NCBI RefSeq assembly: GCF_030128825.1
Contig: NZ_CP119127.1
Coordinates: 3,162,001-3,226,000 of the forward strand
Source: Sphingobium sp. WTD-1
Lineage (GTDB): Bacteria; Pseudomonadota; Alphaproteobacteria; Sphingomonadales; Sphingomonadaceae
Direction of reading: 5' to 3'
Length of the DNA stretch: 64,000 bases
Part shown: one piece after another, positions 8,092 through 16,818 of the stretch
How the letters are laid out: each line of letters opens with the position of its first letter
Numbering within the stretch: position 1 is the first letter of the stretch
Notes under the pieces: model-generated
Seen by the model: only the letters and a program-made list of their open reading frames with translations
Database searches by the model: none
Told to the model about the DNA's origin: nothing
Program-made: the position numbers and the translations under genes

Positions 8092-9498
8092 TCATTTCCC
8101 GATATCCATCCACCCCCCTCCAAGGGATCTGAAAAGGTCCACGCGCAACGATGACAGGCGCTGTACCGAGGAGGCTTGTGCCGCCCGCGCGTCCAGCAAC
8201 GCCGTCTGCGCGACCAGCACATCGAGAAGACCGACAGACCCAGCGCGATAACGCGCATTGGCAAAGTCGAATGCGCGCTGGGACCGGCTCTGCGCCTCTT
8301 CCAGTGCGGTGAGCCTTTCCTGTTCCCGCGCGACATTGCTGAGCGCCTGTTCAACCTGCTTGAGCGCCGTGATGACGGTGCCGTCGAAGGTCGCCAGAGA
8401 GGCGTCCCCCTGCGTTTCGGCCTGACGGATGCGGGCACGCGCGACGCTGATATTGGGGAAGCTCCAACTGAGCAGCGGTCCCACCGAAAAGCTGAGACTG
8501 TCATTGCCGCGGACGCTGTCGTTGCGGAAGAGATTGCCCGATCCACCCAGGCTGATCTTCGGGTAGAGCGCGGCGGTGGCGACGCCGATCCGCGCCGTGT
8601 CGGCCGCCAGTTGCCGTTCCGCCTGGCGCAGATCAGGGCGACGGCGCAACAGGGATGCGCCGTCGCCCACCGGCAATGCCGCCACGGGGGCAGGCGGCGT
8701 CGTGCATTGCCGGGCAGAAAGGGGAATGTCGGTAGGTGTGGCGCCGAGCAGGGCCGCAAGCTCGAACAGGGCGACCTGATGCTGCGCTTCCAGCGCCGGG
8801 ATCGCTGCACGCGCGGTTGCGGCCGCGGCGGCGGCACGTTCGACATCGAATTTGCCGACCGATCCGGCTTTTGCCTGCGCGGTCACCAGCCGCAGGCTGT
8901 CGGTGCTGACACGCCAGCTATCCTGTGCAACGCTGAGGGCACGTGCATAGGAGCAGGCATCGAGATAGGCGCGTGTCGTTTCCGCCACGACCGTCACGCG
9001 CACAACGTCGCGGGCGGCCTCCACCGCCTGCGCATCGGCGCGGGCGGCCTCGACCGCGCGGCTGACGCGGCCGAAAAGGTCAACCTCCCAGATCAGCGCC
9101 AGGCTGCCATTTTGCGACCATTGCGCTGTGTCCTGGCTGAAGGCGCCGCCCGCCCCCTGCATCCCATCGCCATAGCTGACCCCGCCATTGATGTCGGTGG
9201 TCGGCAGGCGTCCTGCCTTGGCCTCGCTCAGGGTGGCGCGGGCCTTGGCGAGATTGGCGGCGGCGACGCGCAGGTCAGTGTTCGCGACCAGTGCCTGCGA
9301 AACTAACGCATCGAGCGCCGGATCATCATAGAGTTTCCACCATTGGTCCGGCAGCGGCGCGGTCGGATCGAAGGCATTGGCTTGCGTCATGAAAGCGCCA
9401 CTGGCGTCGGCCTTCGGTTCGGGACGATGATAGTTGGGGCCGGCGGCGCATCCGCCGGCCAGCAGCGCCGCGACCAGCGGCAACAGGATCTTATGCAT
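8092..9498 (-). CDS. RND efflux outer-membrane channel lipoprotein (NodT/OprM family)
   Basis: 468 residues. A lipoprotein signal peptide ends in LLAGGCAAGPNY, so Cys is the predicted lipidated residue. The two repeats of the OEP/TolC fold follow, with the family pattern of long coiled helices (TDLRVAAANLAKARATLSEA; RRPDLRQAERQL). It would form the outer-membrane exit duct of the pump encoded just upstream. The start at 9498 follows GGGAGA and overlaps the last eight bases of the pump gene, so translation is probably coupled; the frame extends to 9531 without a better start. It is the last gene of the adaptor-pump-channel operon. Confidence 0.92.
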   Translation of the reverse strand: MHKILLPLVAALLAGGCAAGPNYHRPEPKADASGAFMTQANAFDPTAPLPDQWWKLYDDPALDALVSQALVANTDLRVAAANLAKARATLSEAKAGRLPTTDINGGVSYGDGMQGAGGAFSQDTAQWSQNGSLALIWEVDLFGRVSRAVEAARADAQAVEAARDVVRVTVVAETTRAYLDACSYARALSVAQDSWRVSTDSLRLVTAQAKAGSVGKFDVERAAAAAATARAAIPALEAQHQVALFELAALLGATPTDIPLSARQCTTPPAPVAALPVGDGASLLRRRPDLRQAERQLAADTARIGVATAALYPKISLGGSGNLFRNDSVRGNDSLSFSVGPLLSWSFPNISVARARIRQAETQGDASLATFDGTVITALKQVEQALSNVAREQERLTALEEAQSRSQRAFDFANARYRAGSVGLLDVLVAQTALLDARAAQASSVQRLSSLRVDLFRSLGGGWMDIGK

Positions 9499-12400
9499 GG
9501 GCAAGGTCTCCCGCAGGCTGGGCGGCTTCATCGCCGGACGCCGTCTTGCGATGGTCGCCGGCCAGCAGCGTGTAGAAAGTGGGCAGGACGAACAGGGTGA
9601 AGAGCGTGCCTATCAGCATGCCCATGACGACGACGATGCCGATGGCGAAGCGGCTCGCCGCCCCCGCGCCGCCAGCGAAGAGCAGCGGGACAAGCCCCGC
9701 CACCATCGCCGCCGTGGTCATCAGCACAGGCCGCATCCGGACGGCGGCGGCATGGCGGATCGCCTCCATGCGGCTCAGCCCTTTCTTCGCCTGCATCTCG
9801 TTGGCGAAGGACACCATCAAAATGCCGTGCTTGGATATCAGGCCGATCAGCGTCACCAGCCCGATCTGGGTGTAGATGTTGAGCGTGGTGAAACCGAGAT
9901 AGAGCGGCACCAGCGCGCCGCACACCGCCAGCGGCACCGTTACCAGGATGACCAGTGGATCGCGGAAGCTTTCGAACTGCGCCGCCAGCACCAGGAAGAT
10001 GACGATCAGGGCAAAGGCGAAGGAGACGGTCAGCCGGTCCCCCTCGGTCACATATTGGCGGCTGTTCGACAGCCAGTCGATGCTGGTGCCGGCCGGCATC
10101 GGCTGCTTCTTCAGGAAATCGACCGCCTGGCCCATGGTAACGCCCGGCATCAAAACCGCGGACAGGGTGGCAGAGTTCATCTGGTTGAACTGCGGCAGCT
10201 TGTTGGGCTGGGGCCGCATCTCGACCTGTGCCACCGTGGACAGCGGAATCAGCGCGCCGGAACCAGCCCTAAGATAATATTGGCCGAGATTGTCGGGGGT
10301 CACGCGCTTGTCGCGCGGCACCTGCGCAATCACGTCATAGCTCCGGTCATGCCAGTTGAAGCGGTTGACATAATTTTCGCCCACCAGCACCGCCAGCGTA
10401 TCGGCAATCTCCGCCATGGTGACGCCCAGTTGCCCGGCCTTGGCTCGATCAACGCGGATATGCGCTTCGGGACTGTCGAAGGCGAGGTCGCTGTCGACGA
10501 AGGCGAAGAGGCCACTGCCCCAGGCTGCCCCCTTCACTGCCTCCAGCGTCTGGTAGATTTGCGGGAAATCGTCGGACGAACGGATCACCATCTGCACCGG
10601 CAGGCCGCCGCTGCCCGCCGGCAGCGGGCTGTCCTGGAAGGCGGTGGCATAGATGCCGGTCACCGCGCCGGTGCGACCGGCCAGCTCATTCTGGATGGCA
10701 TCGGCGCTGCGCTTGCGCTTGTCCCATTCCGACAGGATGATCCCGCCAAAGCCGCTGTTCGTGCCGTTGGCGCCGCCGGCGTCGAACCAACTGCCGCGAT
10801 ATTCGGGGAAGGTGCGGAAGATGTCATCGACTTGGGCATTGAAGCGCGAGATATAGTCGATATTCGCATATTGCGGCGCCTTGGTCGCGACGAAGACATA
10901 GCCCATATCCTCCTGCGGGGCGAGTTCGCGCTGGCTGCCGGTGAAGAGCAGGACGATCGTGCCGAGCATCGCCACGCCGACCACCAGTACGGCCGCGCGC
11001 GCCGCCAGCGTGCGATCGAGCAGCCGCCCATACCCCCGGATCAGCCGTTCCATATTATGCTCGATCGCCTGGCTCAGCCTGCCCTCTGCCAGCTTGGCAT
11101 TGAGCAGCTTGCCGCTCATCATCGGTGACAGGGTAAGCGCGATCACGCCCGAAACGATCACCGATCCGGCCAGGGTGAAGGCGAACTCCCGGAACAGCGC
11201 GCCGGTGAGGCCACCCATCAAGCCGATCGGCGCATAGACTGCTGCCAGAGTGATGGTCATGGCGATGACCGGCACAACAATTTCGCGCGCGCCGACCAGC
11301 GCCGCGTCGAAGGGCGACAGGCCTTCCTCGATATGGCGGTGGATATTTTCGACCACAACGATGGCATCATCGACCACCAGCCCGATCGCCAGCACCATGG
11401 CCAGCAGGGTCAGCAGGTTGAGCGAGAAGCCGAAGGCCAGCATCAGCGCCGCCGTGCCGAGCAGTGATAGCGGGATGGTCACGATCGGAATGATGACCGC
11501 ACGGACGGAGCCAAGGAACAGGAAGATGACGAGGATGACGATGACGATCGCCTCGATCAGCGTATGTTCGACCTCCTCGATCGAGGCGTTGACGAAATGG
11601 GCGACGTCGAAGTCGTTATGGACCTTCACCCCCGGCGGGGCGACGCGCTGCATTTCGGGCAACAGGGCCTGCACCGCCTTGACGATCTCCAGCGGATTGC
11701 CATCCGGCGTCGGCGCGATCGCGATCGATATCCCCGGCACGCCCGATGACAGGGCGCCGGCATCATAATTCTGCCCGCCCATTTCGACCGTTGCGACATC
11801 AGCCAGGCGGACGATACCGCCCTCCCCGCTTTTCAGCACCATGTCGCGGAAGGCGGCCACATCGCGCAGATCAGTCGCGGCCGTGATGTTGATCGTCGTG
11901 CTGGCGCCCTTCAACTGGCCGGGCGATGCCTGCACATTGTTGGCGCGCAACGCATTGGCGACGTTACTGGCGGTCAAGCCGCGCGCCGCCAGCTTCACCG
12001 GATCGACCCATATGCGCATGGCGAGCGGCGCACCGCCGGTCATCTCTGCCGAAGCAACGCCTGGGACAGAGGTGATCATCGGCTGCGCCACGCGAGTGGC
12101 GAAATCCTGGATCTGCGGCGGCGACAATGTCTTGCTGGAAAAGGAGACATATTGGATCGCCGATGCGCCGTCGGTGATTTTGGCGATGACCGGATCGGTG
12201 ACGCCGGTCGGCAGGCGATATTTGACCTGCTGCACCTTGGCCAGAATCTCGGTCATCGACCGGTCGGCATTGGCGTTCAGCACCAGCTTGGCGGCGATAT
12301 GGCTTTTGCCCTGGCTGGAGGTGGAGGTGAGATATTCGATGCCGTTGGCGGTCGCGATCGCCTGCGCGATCGGCGTCGTGACAAAGCCCTGCATCACATC

Positions 12401-12580
12401 CTGTGCTGCGCCCGGCAGCGCCGTGTCGATCGTGATCGTGGCGCTTTCCATCCGGGGATATTGGCGGATCGGCAGGCTGAACAGCGCAGCAAGACCGACG
12501 AGCAGGATGAGCAGGCTGACGACGACCGACAGGATCGGCCGGCGAATGAAGAGATCGGTGAAGGAGCGGGTGGCCGTCAT
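9491..12580 (-). CDS. RND (HAE1-type) multidrug efflux pump, inner-membrane permease
   Basis: 1029 residues, full length for the family. It is a proton-driven antiporter with 12 predicted membrane helices and two large periplasmic loops. The N-terminus FIRRPILSVVVSLLILLVGL is typical of TM1. The TM4 acidic pair is present in GLVVDDAIVVVENIHRH, which is needed for proton transfer. The sequence continues through PQEDMGYVF and GLVTLIGLISKHGIL (TM10/11 region). The adaptor gene ends one base before its ATG, and the outer-membrane channel gene overlaps its stop, so all three are one unit. The divergent SoxR-type promoter suggests induction by redox-active compounds. Substrates cannot be read from the sequence. 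Confidence 0.95.
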   Translation of the reverse strand: MTATRSFTDLFIRRPILSVVVSLLILLVGLAALFSLPIRQYPRMESATITIDTALPGAAQDVMQGFVTTPIAQAIATANGIEYLTSTSSQGKSHIAAKLVLNANADRSMTEILAKVQQVKYRLPTGVTDPVIAKITDGASAIQYVSFSSKTLSPPQIQDFATRVAQPMITSVPGVASAEMTGGAPLAMRIWVDPVKLAARGLTASNVANALRANNVQASPGQLKGASTTINITAATDLRDVAAFRDMVLKSGEGGIVRLADVATVEMGGQNYDAGALSSGVPGISIAIAPTPDGNPLEIVKAVQALLPEMQRVAPPGVKVHNDFDVAHFVNASIEEVEHTLIEAIVIVILVIFLFLGSVRAVIIPIVTIPLSLLGTAALMLAFGFSLNLLTLLAMVLAIGLVVDDAIVVVENIHRHIEEGLSPFDAALVGAREIVVPVIAMTITLAAVYAPIGLMGGLTGALFREFAFTLAGSVIVSGVIALTLSPMMSGKLLNAKLAEGRLSQAIEHNMERLIRGYGRLLDRTLAARAAVLVVGVAMLGTIVLLFTGSQRELAPQEDMGYVFVATKAPQYANIDYISRFNAQVDDIFRTFPEYRGSWFDAGGANGTNSGFGGIILSEWDKRKRSADAIQNELAGRTGAVTGIYATAFQDSPLPAGSGGLPVQMVIRSSDDFPQIYQTLEAVKGAAWGSGLFAFVDSDLAFDSPEAHIRVDRAKAGQLGVTMAEIADTLAVLVGENYVNRFNWHDRSYDVIAQVPRDKRVTPDNLGQYYLRAGSGALIPLSTVAQVEMRPQPNKLPQFNQMNSATLSAVLMPGVTMGQAVDFLKKQPMPAGTSIDWLSNSRQYVTEGDRLTVSFAFALIVIFLVLAAQFESFRDPLVILVTVPLAVCGALVPLYLGFTTLNIYTQIGLVTLIGLISKHGILMVSFANEMQAKKGLSRMEAIRHAAAVRMRPVLMTTAAMVAGLVPLLFAGGAGAASRFAIGIVVVMGMLIGTLFTLFVLPTFYTLLAGDHRKTASGDEAAQPAGDLAHA

Positions 12581-12581
12581 A

Positions 12582-13724
12582 TCAGCGCCCTCCCTGCTTG
12601 GCGGGGATGGCCCCGGCGACCTTGACCTCGGCGCCCGGCTGTACTCGCAACTGGCCCTCGGTGACGATCACGTCCCCAACGTGCAGGCCGCTCGTGACGA
12701 CGACATCATTGCCGACCCGGCGCCCGGTCTGGACCGGCACGATCTCCGCCTTGCCGCCAACGCGTGCATTGCTGCCACGAATGACGATGATGCTGTCCCC
12801 TTGTGCCGACGTCTGGATCGCCGTGGCGGGGACGAGCAGCGCGCCCTGCTGCACCGGCAATTCCAGCGCGGCGGTGACATACATGCCCGGACGCAATGCG
12901 CGATCGCCATTCCCCAGCAGCGCCTGCACGCTGACGTTGCGGGTATCCGCGCCGATTTTCGGCTCGATCGCGTTCACCTTTGCCGTGAAGCGGCGGCCGG
13001 GCCAGGCATCGCTGGTAACAATGACCGTTGCTCCCGGCTTCAACCGGCTCAGTTCCTGTTGCGGCAGGGCGAAATCAACGAACAGGCTGTCAAGCGCGGT
13101 CAGCGTCGCCACGGCATCGCCGGGATTGAGATATTGGCCAAGATTGACCTGCCGGATGCCCAATACCCCGGCAAAAGGCGCGCGCACCTGCTTCTGGACC
13201 AGCCGTGCGTCGATCTGCTGCACGGCGGCTGCGGCCTGATCGCGATCGGCACGGCGCTGCTCCAGCTTCTCGCGCGGCTCCGCACCGGTCGGCGCCAGTT
13301 GCTGCGACCGGGCGACCTGCACCCCGGCAAAGGCCGCCTTGGCCTGCGCCGCTCTACGATCCGCAAGTTCCGGCCCGTCGAACAATTGCACCAGCAGCGC
13401 GCCGGCTCCAACCGGTTGCCCCGCTTTGAAATGAATCGCTGAAACTCTGCCGGCAATTTCGGGCGACAAAGTGACTTCGCGCACGGCACGCAGAGAACCG
13501 ACAGCTTCCAGCGCTGCGGGGATGTCACGCGACTGCACGACCATGGCAGCGACCGGCACCGCTTGTGGCTGCCAGGTCTGGGCCTGACTCGCGCGCCATC
13601 CACGCCAAAGATAAAGGGTCCCCAGAAGCACGAAAAGCAGGACGATCGTCAGCGACATGGTGCGTGTCGGGCGGATCAATCGGGGTGCAACGCGCGATGG
13701 TTCGGACAGATTGTGGTCGCTCAT
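12582..13724 (-). CDS. RND efflux periplasmic adaptor (membrane-fusion protein)
   Basis: 380 residues. A single N-terminal membrane anchor (about 24-42, MSLTIVLLFVLLGTLYLW) is followed by a lipoyl/barrel-sandwich half (EIAGRVSAIHFKAGQPVGAGALLVQL), a helical hairpin, the second lipoyl half (VRAPFAGVLGIRQVNLGQYL) and beta-barrel domains. It bridges the pump and the outer-membrane channel. The start at 13724 has a strong GGGAGG Shine-Dalgarno; an in-frame extension to 13778 is unsupported. It is the first gene of the efflux operon. A long leader (13725 to about 14190) separates it from the SoxR-type promoter. Confidence 0.93.
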   Translation of the reverse strand: MSDHNLSEPSRVAPRLIRPTRTMSLTIVLLFVLLGTLYLWRGWRASQAQTWQPQAVPVAAMVVQSRDIPAALEAVGSLRAVREVTLSPEIAGRVSAIHFKAGQPVGAGALLVQLFDGPELADRRAAQAKAAFAGVQVARSQQLAPTGAEPREKLEQRRADRDQAAAAVQQIDARLVQKQVRAPFAGVLGIRQVNLGQYLNPGDAVATLTALDSLFVDFALPQQELSRLKPGATVIVTSDAWPGRRFTAKVNAIEPKIGADTRNVSVQALLGNGDRALRPGMYVTAALELPVQQGALLVPATAIQTSAQGDSIIVIRGSNARVGGKAEIVPVQTGRRVGNDVVVTSGLHVGDVIVTEGQLRVQPGAEVKVAGAIPAKQGGR

Positions 13725-14190
13725 GCTTTCACCTCCCCCGCTTCGGGCGAACGAAGTGGGGCCAGAGGAGAACCGCAAGGCCGAAAGGATCGATGCTCAT
13801 CGAGAATCCAGTTGGATAAGAGGAATATAGGCGAGATGGCTGCCGCGAAGTCACGCAGGGCTTCGTCAAAGACAGTCGCTCATCGGAGAATGGGGAAGGG
13901 GCGCAATCGTCTGCGCGCACGGGCTATCCTTCGCTGGGACAGGACGTGCGTCGGCAAGAGCCGCAAATACCGCGCGCCATGCCCCGAAACAGGTTCGGGT
14001 TGACGCCGCGGCGGAGAAGAACTTGCCACCTGGCAAGCGCAGGAGACACCACCCTGCAACTCTATTTCCGGCCAACATCGATTATTCTTGTTGCGAGAAG
14101 CTTGCAACAGGAATCGCTTGTGAGCGCGCCAATGCGACGCGCGAACCATTGAGATCAGGAATAACAAATTGGCCTCCCTTGCGAATCAGG
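13725..14190 (-). other. Long leader of the efflux operon, no convincing gene
   Basis: About 465 bases lie between the predicted SoxR-dependent start site and the adaptor gene. Frames on both strands look like shadows. A 23-codon frame (13729-13800, minus, ATG) ends four bases before the adaptor start, and a small inverted repeat (CTTCG/CGAAG, 13741-13756) lies inside it. Either could influence translation, but neither is strongly supported. The palindrome at 14022-14037 lies within this stretch. Confidence 0.3.
14022..14037. promoter_or_regulatory. Operator-like palindrome CTTGCCA-CC-TGGCAAG
   Basis: A perfect 7-bp inverted repeat separated by two bases lies in the non-coding leader of the efflux operon. 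Its size and symmetry suit a TetR- or MarR-type operator, but no such regulator gene is adjacent. It could also form a short hairpin in the leader RNA. Confidence 0.35.
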
Positions 14191-14197
14191 GAGTGCC

Positions 14198-14228
14198 TCT
14201 ATAAAACCTCAACAAAAGTTGAGGTAAA
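14198..14228 (-). promoter_or_regulatory. SoxR-dependent promoter with SoxR box
   Basis: CCTCAAC-AAAA-GTTGAGG (14207-14224) is an 18-bp dyad of the form known for SoxR boxes. Read leftward, it lies between a -35-like TTTACC (14223-14228, overlapping the box) and a -10-like TATAGA (14198-14203). The spacer is exactly 19 bp, the over-long spacing typical of MerR/SoxR-activated promoters. The direction is toward the efflux operon, and soxR itself begins on the other side at 14262. Confidence 0.85.
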
Positions 14229-14261
14229 GCGATATCTCGTCCGCGACGGTATCGCTGCAAA

Positions 14262-14714
14262 ATGGATATATCGATGCCGCTGGCAGCTACTGGCCTTGGT
14301 GTGGGTGAAGTCGCCCGGCGCGCCGGCGTGCCGATCTCGACGCTTCATTTCTACGAGGCGCAGGGTTTGATCGAGAGCCAGCGGACCAGTGGCAATCAGC
14401 GGCGCTATCATCGCTCGGTGCTTCGCCTGATCGCAGTGATCAAGGTGGCGCAGCGGGTCGGCATTCCACTCGGCCAGATTCGCGAGAACCTCAGCCATCT
14501 GCCCTCTGGGCATTTGCGCAACGCAGCCGACTGGTCGGCCTTATCGACAGACTGGCGCGAGGAACTGGATCAGCGGATCGCGCTGTTGGTGCGGCTGCGC
14601 GATCAGTTGGACAGTTGCATTGGTTGCGGCTGTCTATCGTTGACGGATTGCCCGCTGCGTAATCCTGGCGACGTAGCAGCCGGATTCGGGTCGGGCGCAC
14701 GCGCATTCGACTAA
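14262..14714 (+). CDS. soxR: Redox-sensitive MerR-family activator SoxR
   Basis: 150 residues. The N-terminal MerR winged helix (VGEVARRAGVPISTLHFYEAQGL) is followed by a dimerisation helix and the [2Fe-2S] site C119-X2-C122-X-C124-X5-C130 (CIGCGC then DCPLRNP), which is diagnostic for SoxR. Oxidation of the cluster by redox-cycling compounds switches it to the activating form. It is divergent from the RND operon, and its box lies about 40 bases upstream of its ATG. A control circuit for the pump is therefore likely, as in bacteria where SoxR controls efflux rather than soxS. The internal ATG at 14274 is an alternative start. Confidence 0.95.
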   Translation: MDISMPLAATGLGVGEVARRAGVPISTLHFYEAQGLIESQRTSGNQRRYHRSVLRLIAVIKVAQRVGIPLGQIRENLSHLPSGHLRNAADWSALSTDWREELDQRIALLVRLRDQLDSCIGCGCLSLTDCPLRNPGDVAAGFGSGARAFD

Positions 14715-14985
14715 GAACAAAATCTCTGTTCACACGCGCCCCTTATGAGACGCTCAGAGCCAGAATTCGGCTCCCTAGGTACAGACCTTCCGCTTTCTGG
14801 CAGCTCGCGACCGACTTGCGCCGTTCTGGAGCAATGCTGGCAATGTCAGATTGCGCCGAAGCAAGCCATCTTCTCGCATGACGATTGTCGAGCAGCGAAG
14901 CGCGACGATGGAGCCGTCTAGAGAAGTTGTCACCACGCTGATCAGAACTGTGCGGACCAACCGCCCTCAGGCTGAGCGCTCATTC
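14715..14985. other. Intergenic stretch, no gene seen
   Basis: About 270 bases downstream of soxR contain no frame with recognisable protein features. Base composition looks less GC-rich than the flanks. It borders the decayed DUF1905 and IS region and is probably degraded sequence. Confidence 0.4.
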
Positions 14986-15300
14986 CTAGCGTGATGGTCC
15001 CTTGGATAGGGTAATTCGTACTGTGATCATGTCGCCTTCGGCTAGCTTTTCTGCTTTTCTCACGCTCGCCTTGATGGGCAGCAAGTAGCCTTGGCGCGCC
15101 TTGTTCGGAAAGACTGATGTGCACCAACATGTTTCGCCAATGCCGGCCTCTACGTAGACCGATCCCCAAGCCGCTGATTGGCCAGACGATGCTACACGGA
15201 TGGCGTCGGCGACCTCACCGTCGATCGTCAGAAAATGCCACGACATCGATGAGGGCTGGCCTTCCTTGCTTTCCCGCGCCACAACCAGATAGGGCCGACA
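14986..15300 (-). pseudogene. DUF1905-family remnant, apparently frameshifted
   Basis: The frame ending at 14986 carries clear DUF1905 features: SWHFLTIDGEVADAIR, WGSVYVEAGIGETCW, TSVFPNKARQGYLLPIKA, VRKAEKLAEGDMITVRITL. The family N-terminus (usually a WLW-type strand just before WHF) is missing from this frame. A fitting GPIWLWRGKA occurs in another frame around 15270-15300, so a one-base indel near 15247-15278 probably broke the gene. If it is intact, a start at ATG 15246 would give 86 residues lacking the first strand. The family function is unknown. Decay next to a dead IS element fits loss of function. Confidence 0.55.
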
Positions 15301-15674
15301 TGCTCCCAAGCTGTTTCGTCACGTGAGACGTCTCCGCCCAGTTCCTCGCGCAGGAAGCGGATGAGCTCGGGGTCTGTTGGGCCATCGTTCGTTTGCACCA
15401 CGGGATCATTGGCTGAGCGCTCGTTTGATGCAACCCGATCTTGCGCTATCGTTTGCGTCTACTTTCTCTTTCGTTGGGCGCCGCAGTTGCCCCCTTGTGG
15501 CCACTCTGCGGCCAAATTTAAACGCTCGGTTGCGGAAGGTCCGTATTCTGTCAGGCGTTGGCTCCCGTTCGCCTCTGGACTCACATGGAATCATCTTGCC
15601 AATAACTTAAAGTACATAACAATTACATCCTCCGATATATCCCAGGCAGTTTAAGTACCGCGACCAAATCACTA
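15301..15674. other. Intergenic/decayed sequence left of the IS remnant
   Basis: No gene is supported here. On the minus strand, an open stretch (about 15290-15460) in the same frame as GPIWLWRGKA reads TDPELIRFLREELGGD but has no ATG and an in-frame stop upstream. It may be the extended N-terminus of the broken DUF1905 gene or another fragment. Confidence 0.35.
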
Positions 15675-16435
15675 GGCTGTGACTCATAAACGCGGAACCA
15701 AAGGCGTATTGAGGCGAGTTGAACCATGGCGAGGAATTGGGCGGCGATCATGTCGTAACGGGTGGCGATCCGGCGGATGTGCTTTAGCTTGGAGAAGAAC
15801 CGCGCGATCAGGCTGCGCTCGCGGTAGAGGCGCTTGCTGAAGCAGGACTTCCATTTCCGGTTGGATTTGGCTGGGATGTTGGGCGTGGCACCCTATTCGT
15901 GAATTAGCATCCCGGATGCGGTCGGAGTCATAGGCTTTGTCAGCCAGCACGATCATATGCGGCCGAGGCGATTGAGCAGTTTGTCAGCGGCTTGGCCATC
16001 ATGCGCTTGCCCCGCCGTCAAGCCGAGCCGGATCGGGAGGCCTTGCGCATCGATGACCGCGTGGATTTTGGTCGTGAGACCGCTACGGGAGCGACCGAGA
16101 CAATGATCTCGATCCCCCTTTTTGCCGTCGCGGCCTACTGGTGGGCCCGAACAGAGGTGCTATCGATCATCTGGATCTCGCCGTCATGGGCAGCGGTGAT
16201 GGCGTCCATCATCCGGTCCCAGACGCCTTCCTTGCGCCATCGCACGAAGCGGTTGTAGCAGATGGTTCATGGGCCATAGCGCTCGGGCAGGTCGCGCCAC
16301 GGCGCACCGAGCGCAGTATCCAGAAGATGCCATTCAGCACGCGGCGGTCATCGACGCGCGGCACGCCCGCGGCTTGTTGGGCAGCAGGGGCTCGATCACG
16401 CGCCGCTCGAAGTCGGCCAGGACATATCGGCTCAT
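15675..16435 (-). pseudogene. IS5-family transposase, multiply disrupted
   Basis: The ATG at 16435 starts MSRYVLADFERRVIEPLLPNKPR, a familiar IS5/IS427 transposase N-terminus. The frame then shifts near 16365 (one base lost before GVPRVDDRRVLNGIFWILRS) and again near 16310 (one base lost after LRS). Two in-frame stops follow, one at the usual GPY-T site and one in the RAHQQ region. After another shift, MIVLADKAYDSDRIRD and, in yet another frame, FSKRLYRERSLIARFF to LWFRVYES complete the DDE domain. It cannot produce active transposase. Confidence 0.85.
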
Positions 16436-16461
16436 GCCAAGCCTGAATCAGATAGCAGCTC
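15675..16461 (-). mobile_element. Degenerate IS5-family element (IS427-like)
   Basis: About 790 bp carrying a single transposase gene in several broken frames. The ends show an imperfect match: GGCTGTGACTCAT going right from about 15675, and AGCTGCTATCTGAT read leftward from 16460. These are probably worn terminal inverted repeats. No clear target duplication was found. The element separates the DUF1905 remnant from a small membrane-protein gene. Confidence 0.65.
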
Positions 16462-16494
16462 GAATTGATAGCCAACAATCGAACAGACCCACCT

Positions 16495-16818
16495 TTATCT
16501 TGCGATGAAAAACGTCCAGACGGGCAAAGTCAGCACAGCAATGCTGAGTGCAGCATCCAGAATGCCCAACGGCCCTGGCGCGAGCGGCCTTATCGTCGAA
16601 AATCCATAATCGTGGAGAGCGGCAAAACCCATCGCAGCAAGCCACAACCAAAGAAACAGGATTAGCCAATACCACCAACGAATGGACACAAGCGTAGCAG
16701 CCTGCAACCGATCAATGGCGTCCTGTTCTTGCCGGTTTATGAGTTTACGACCTAGTGACGATCGCTTATTCGCAATAGACGTTACCGCGATCAATCTCAC
16801 GGCCCAGCGCGCCGCCAA
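16495..16818 (-). CDS. Small predicted two-helix membrane protein, uncharacterised
   Basis: Up to 107 residues. The C-terminal half has two hydrophobic segments: WWYWLILFLWLWLAAMGFAAL and LGILDAALSIAVLTLPVWTFF. The N-terminal half is charged (IANKRSSLGRKLINRQEQDAIDRL). The longest frame would overlap the end of the glycine-zipper gene by 53 bp. A shorter product starting at an internal TTG or GTG (before LQAATLVS) would avoid most of this. No family was recognised. It ends about 30 bases from the IS remnant, so its promoter or length may have been affected. Confidence 0.4.
   Translation of the reverse strand: MAARWAVRLIAVTSIANKRSSLGRKLINRQEQDAIDRLQAATLVSIRWWYWLILFLWLWLAAMGFAALHDYGFSTIRPLAPGPLGILDAALSIAVLTLPVWTFFIAR

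Noticed and set aside
7931..8113. 60-codon minus-strand frame in the gap after the regulator gene
   Set aside because: No Shine-Dalgarno, no family features, and it overlaps the end of the outer-membrane channel gene in another frame.
13880..14167. 95-codon minus-strand frame in the efflux leader
   Set aside because: Starts with TTG or a poorly spaced ATG, lacks hydrophobic or domain features and looks like random GC-rich translation.
15361..15654. 97-codon plus-strand frame beside the IS remnant
   Set aside because: No motif, no ribosome-binding site, and it lies in clearly decayed sequence.
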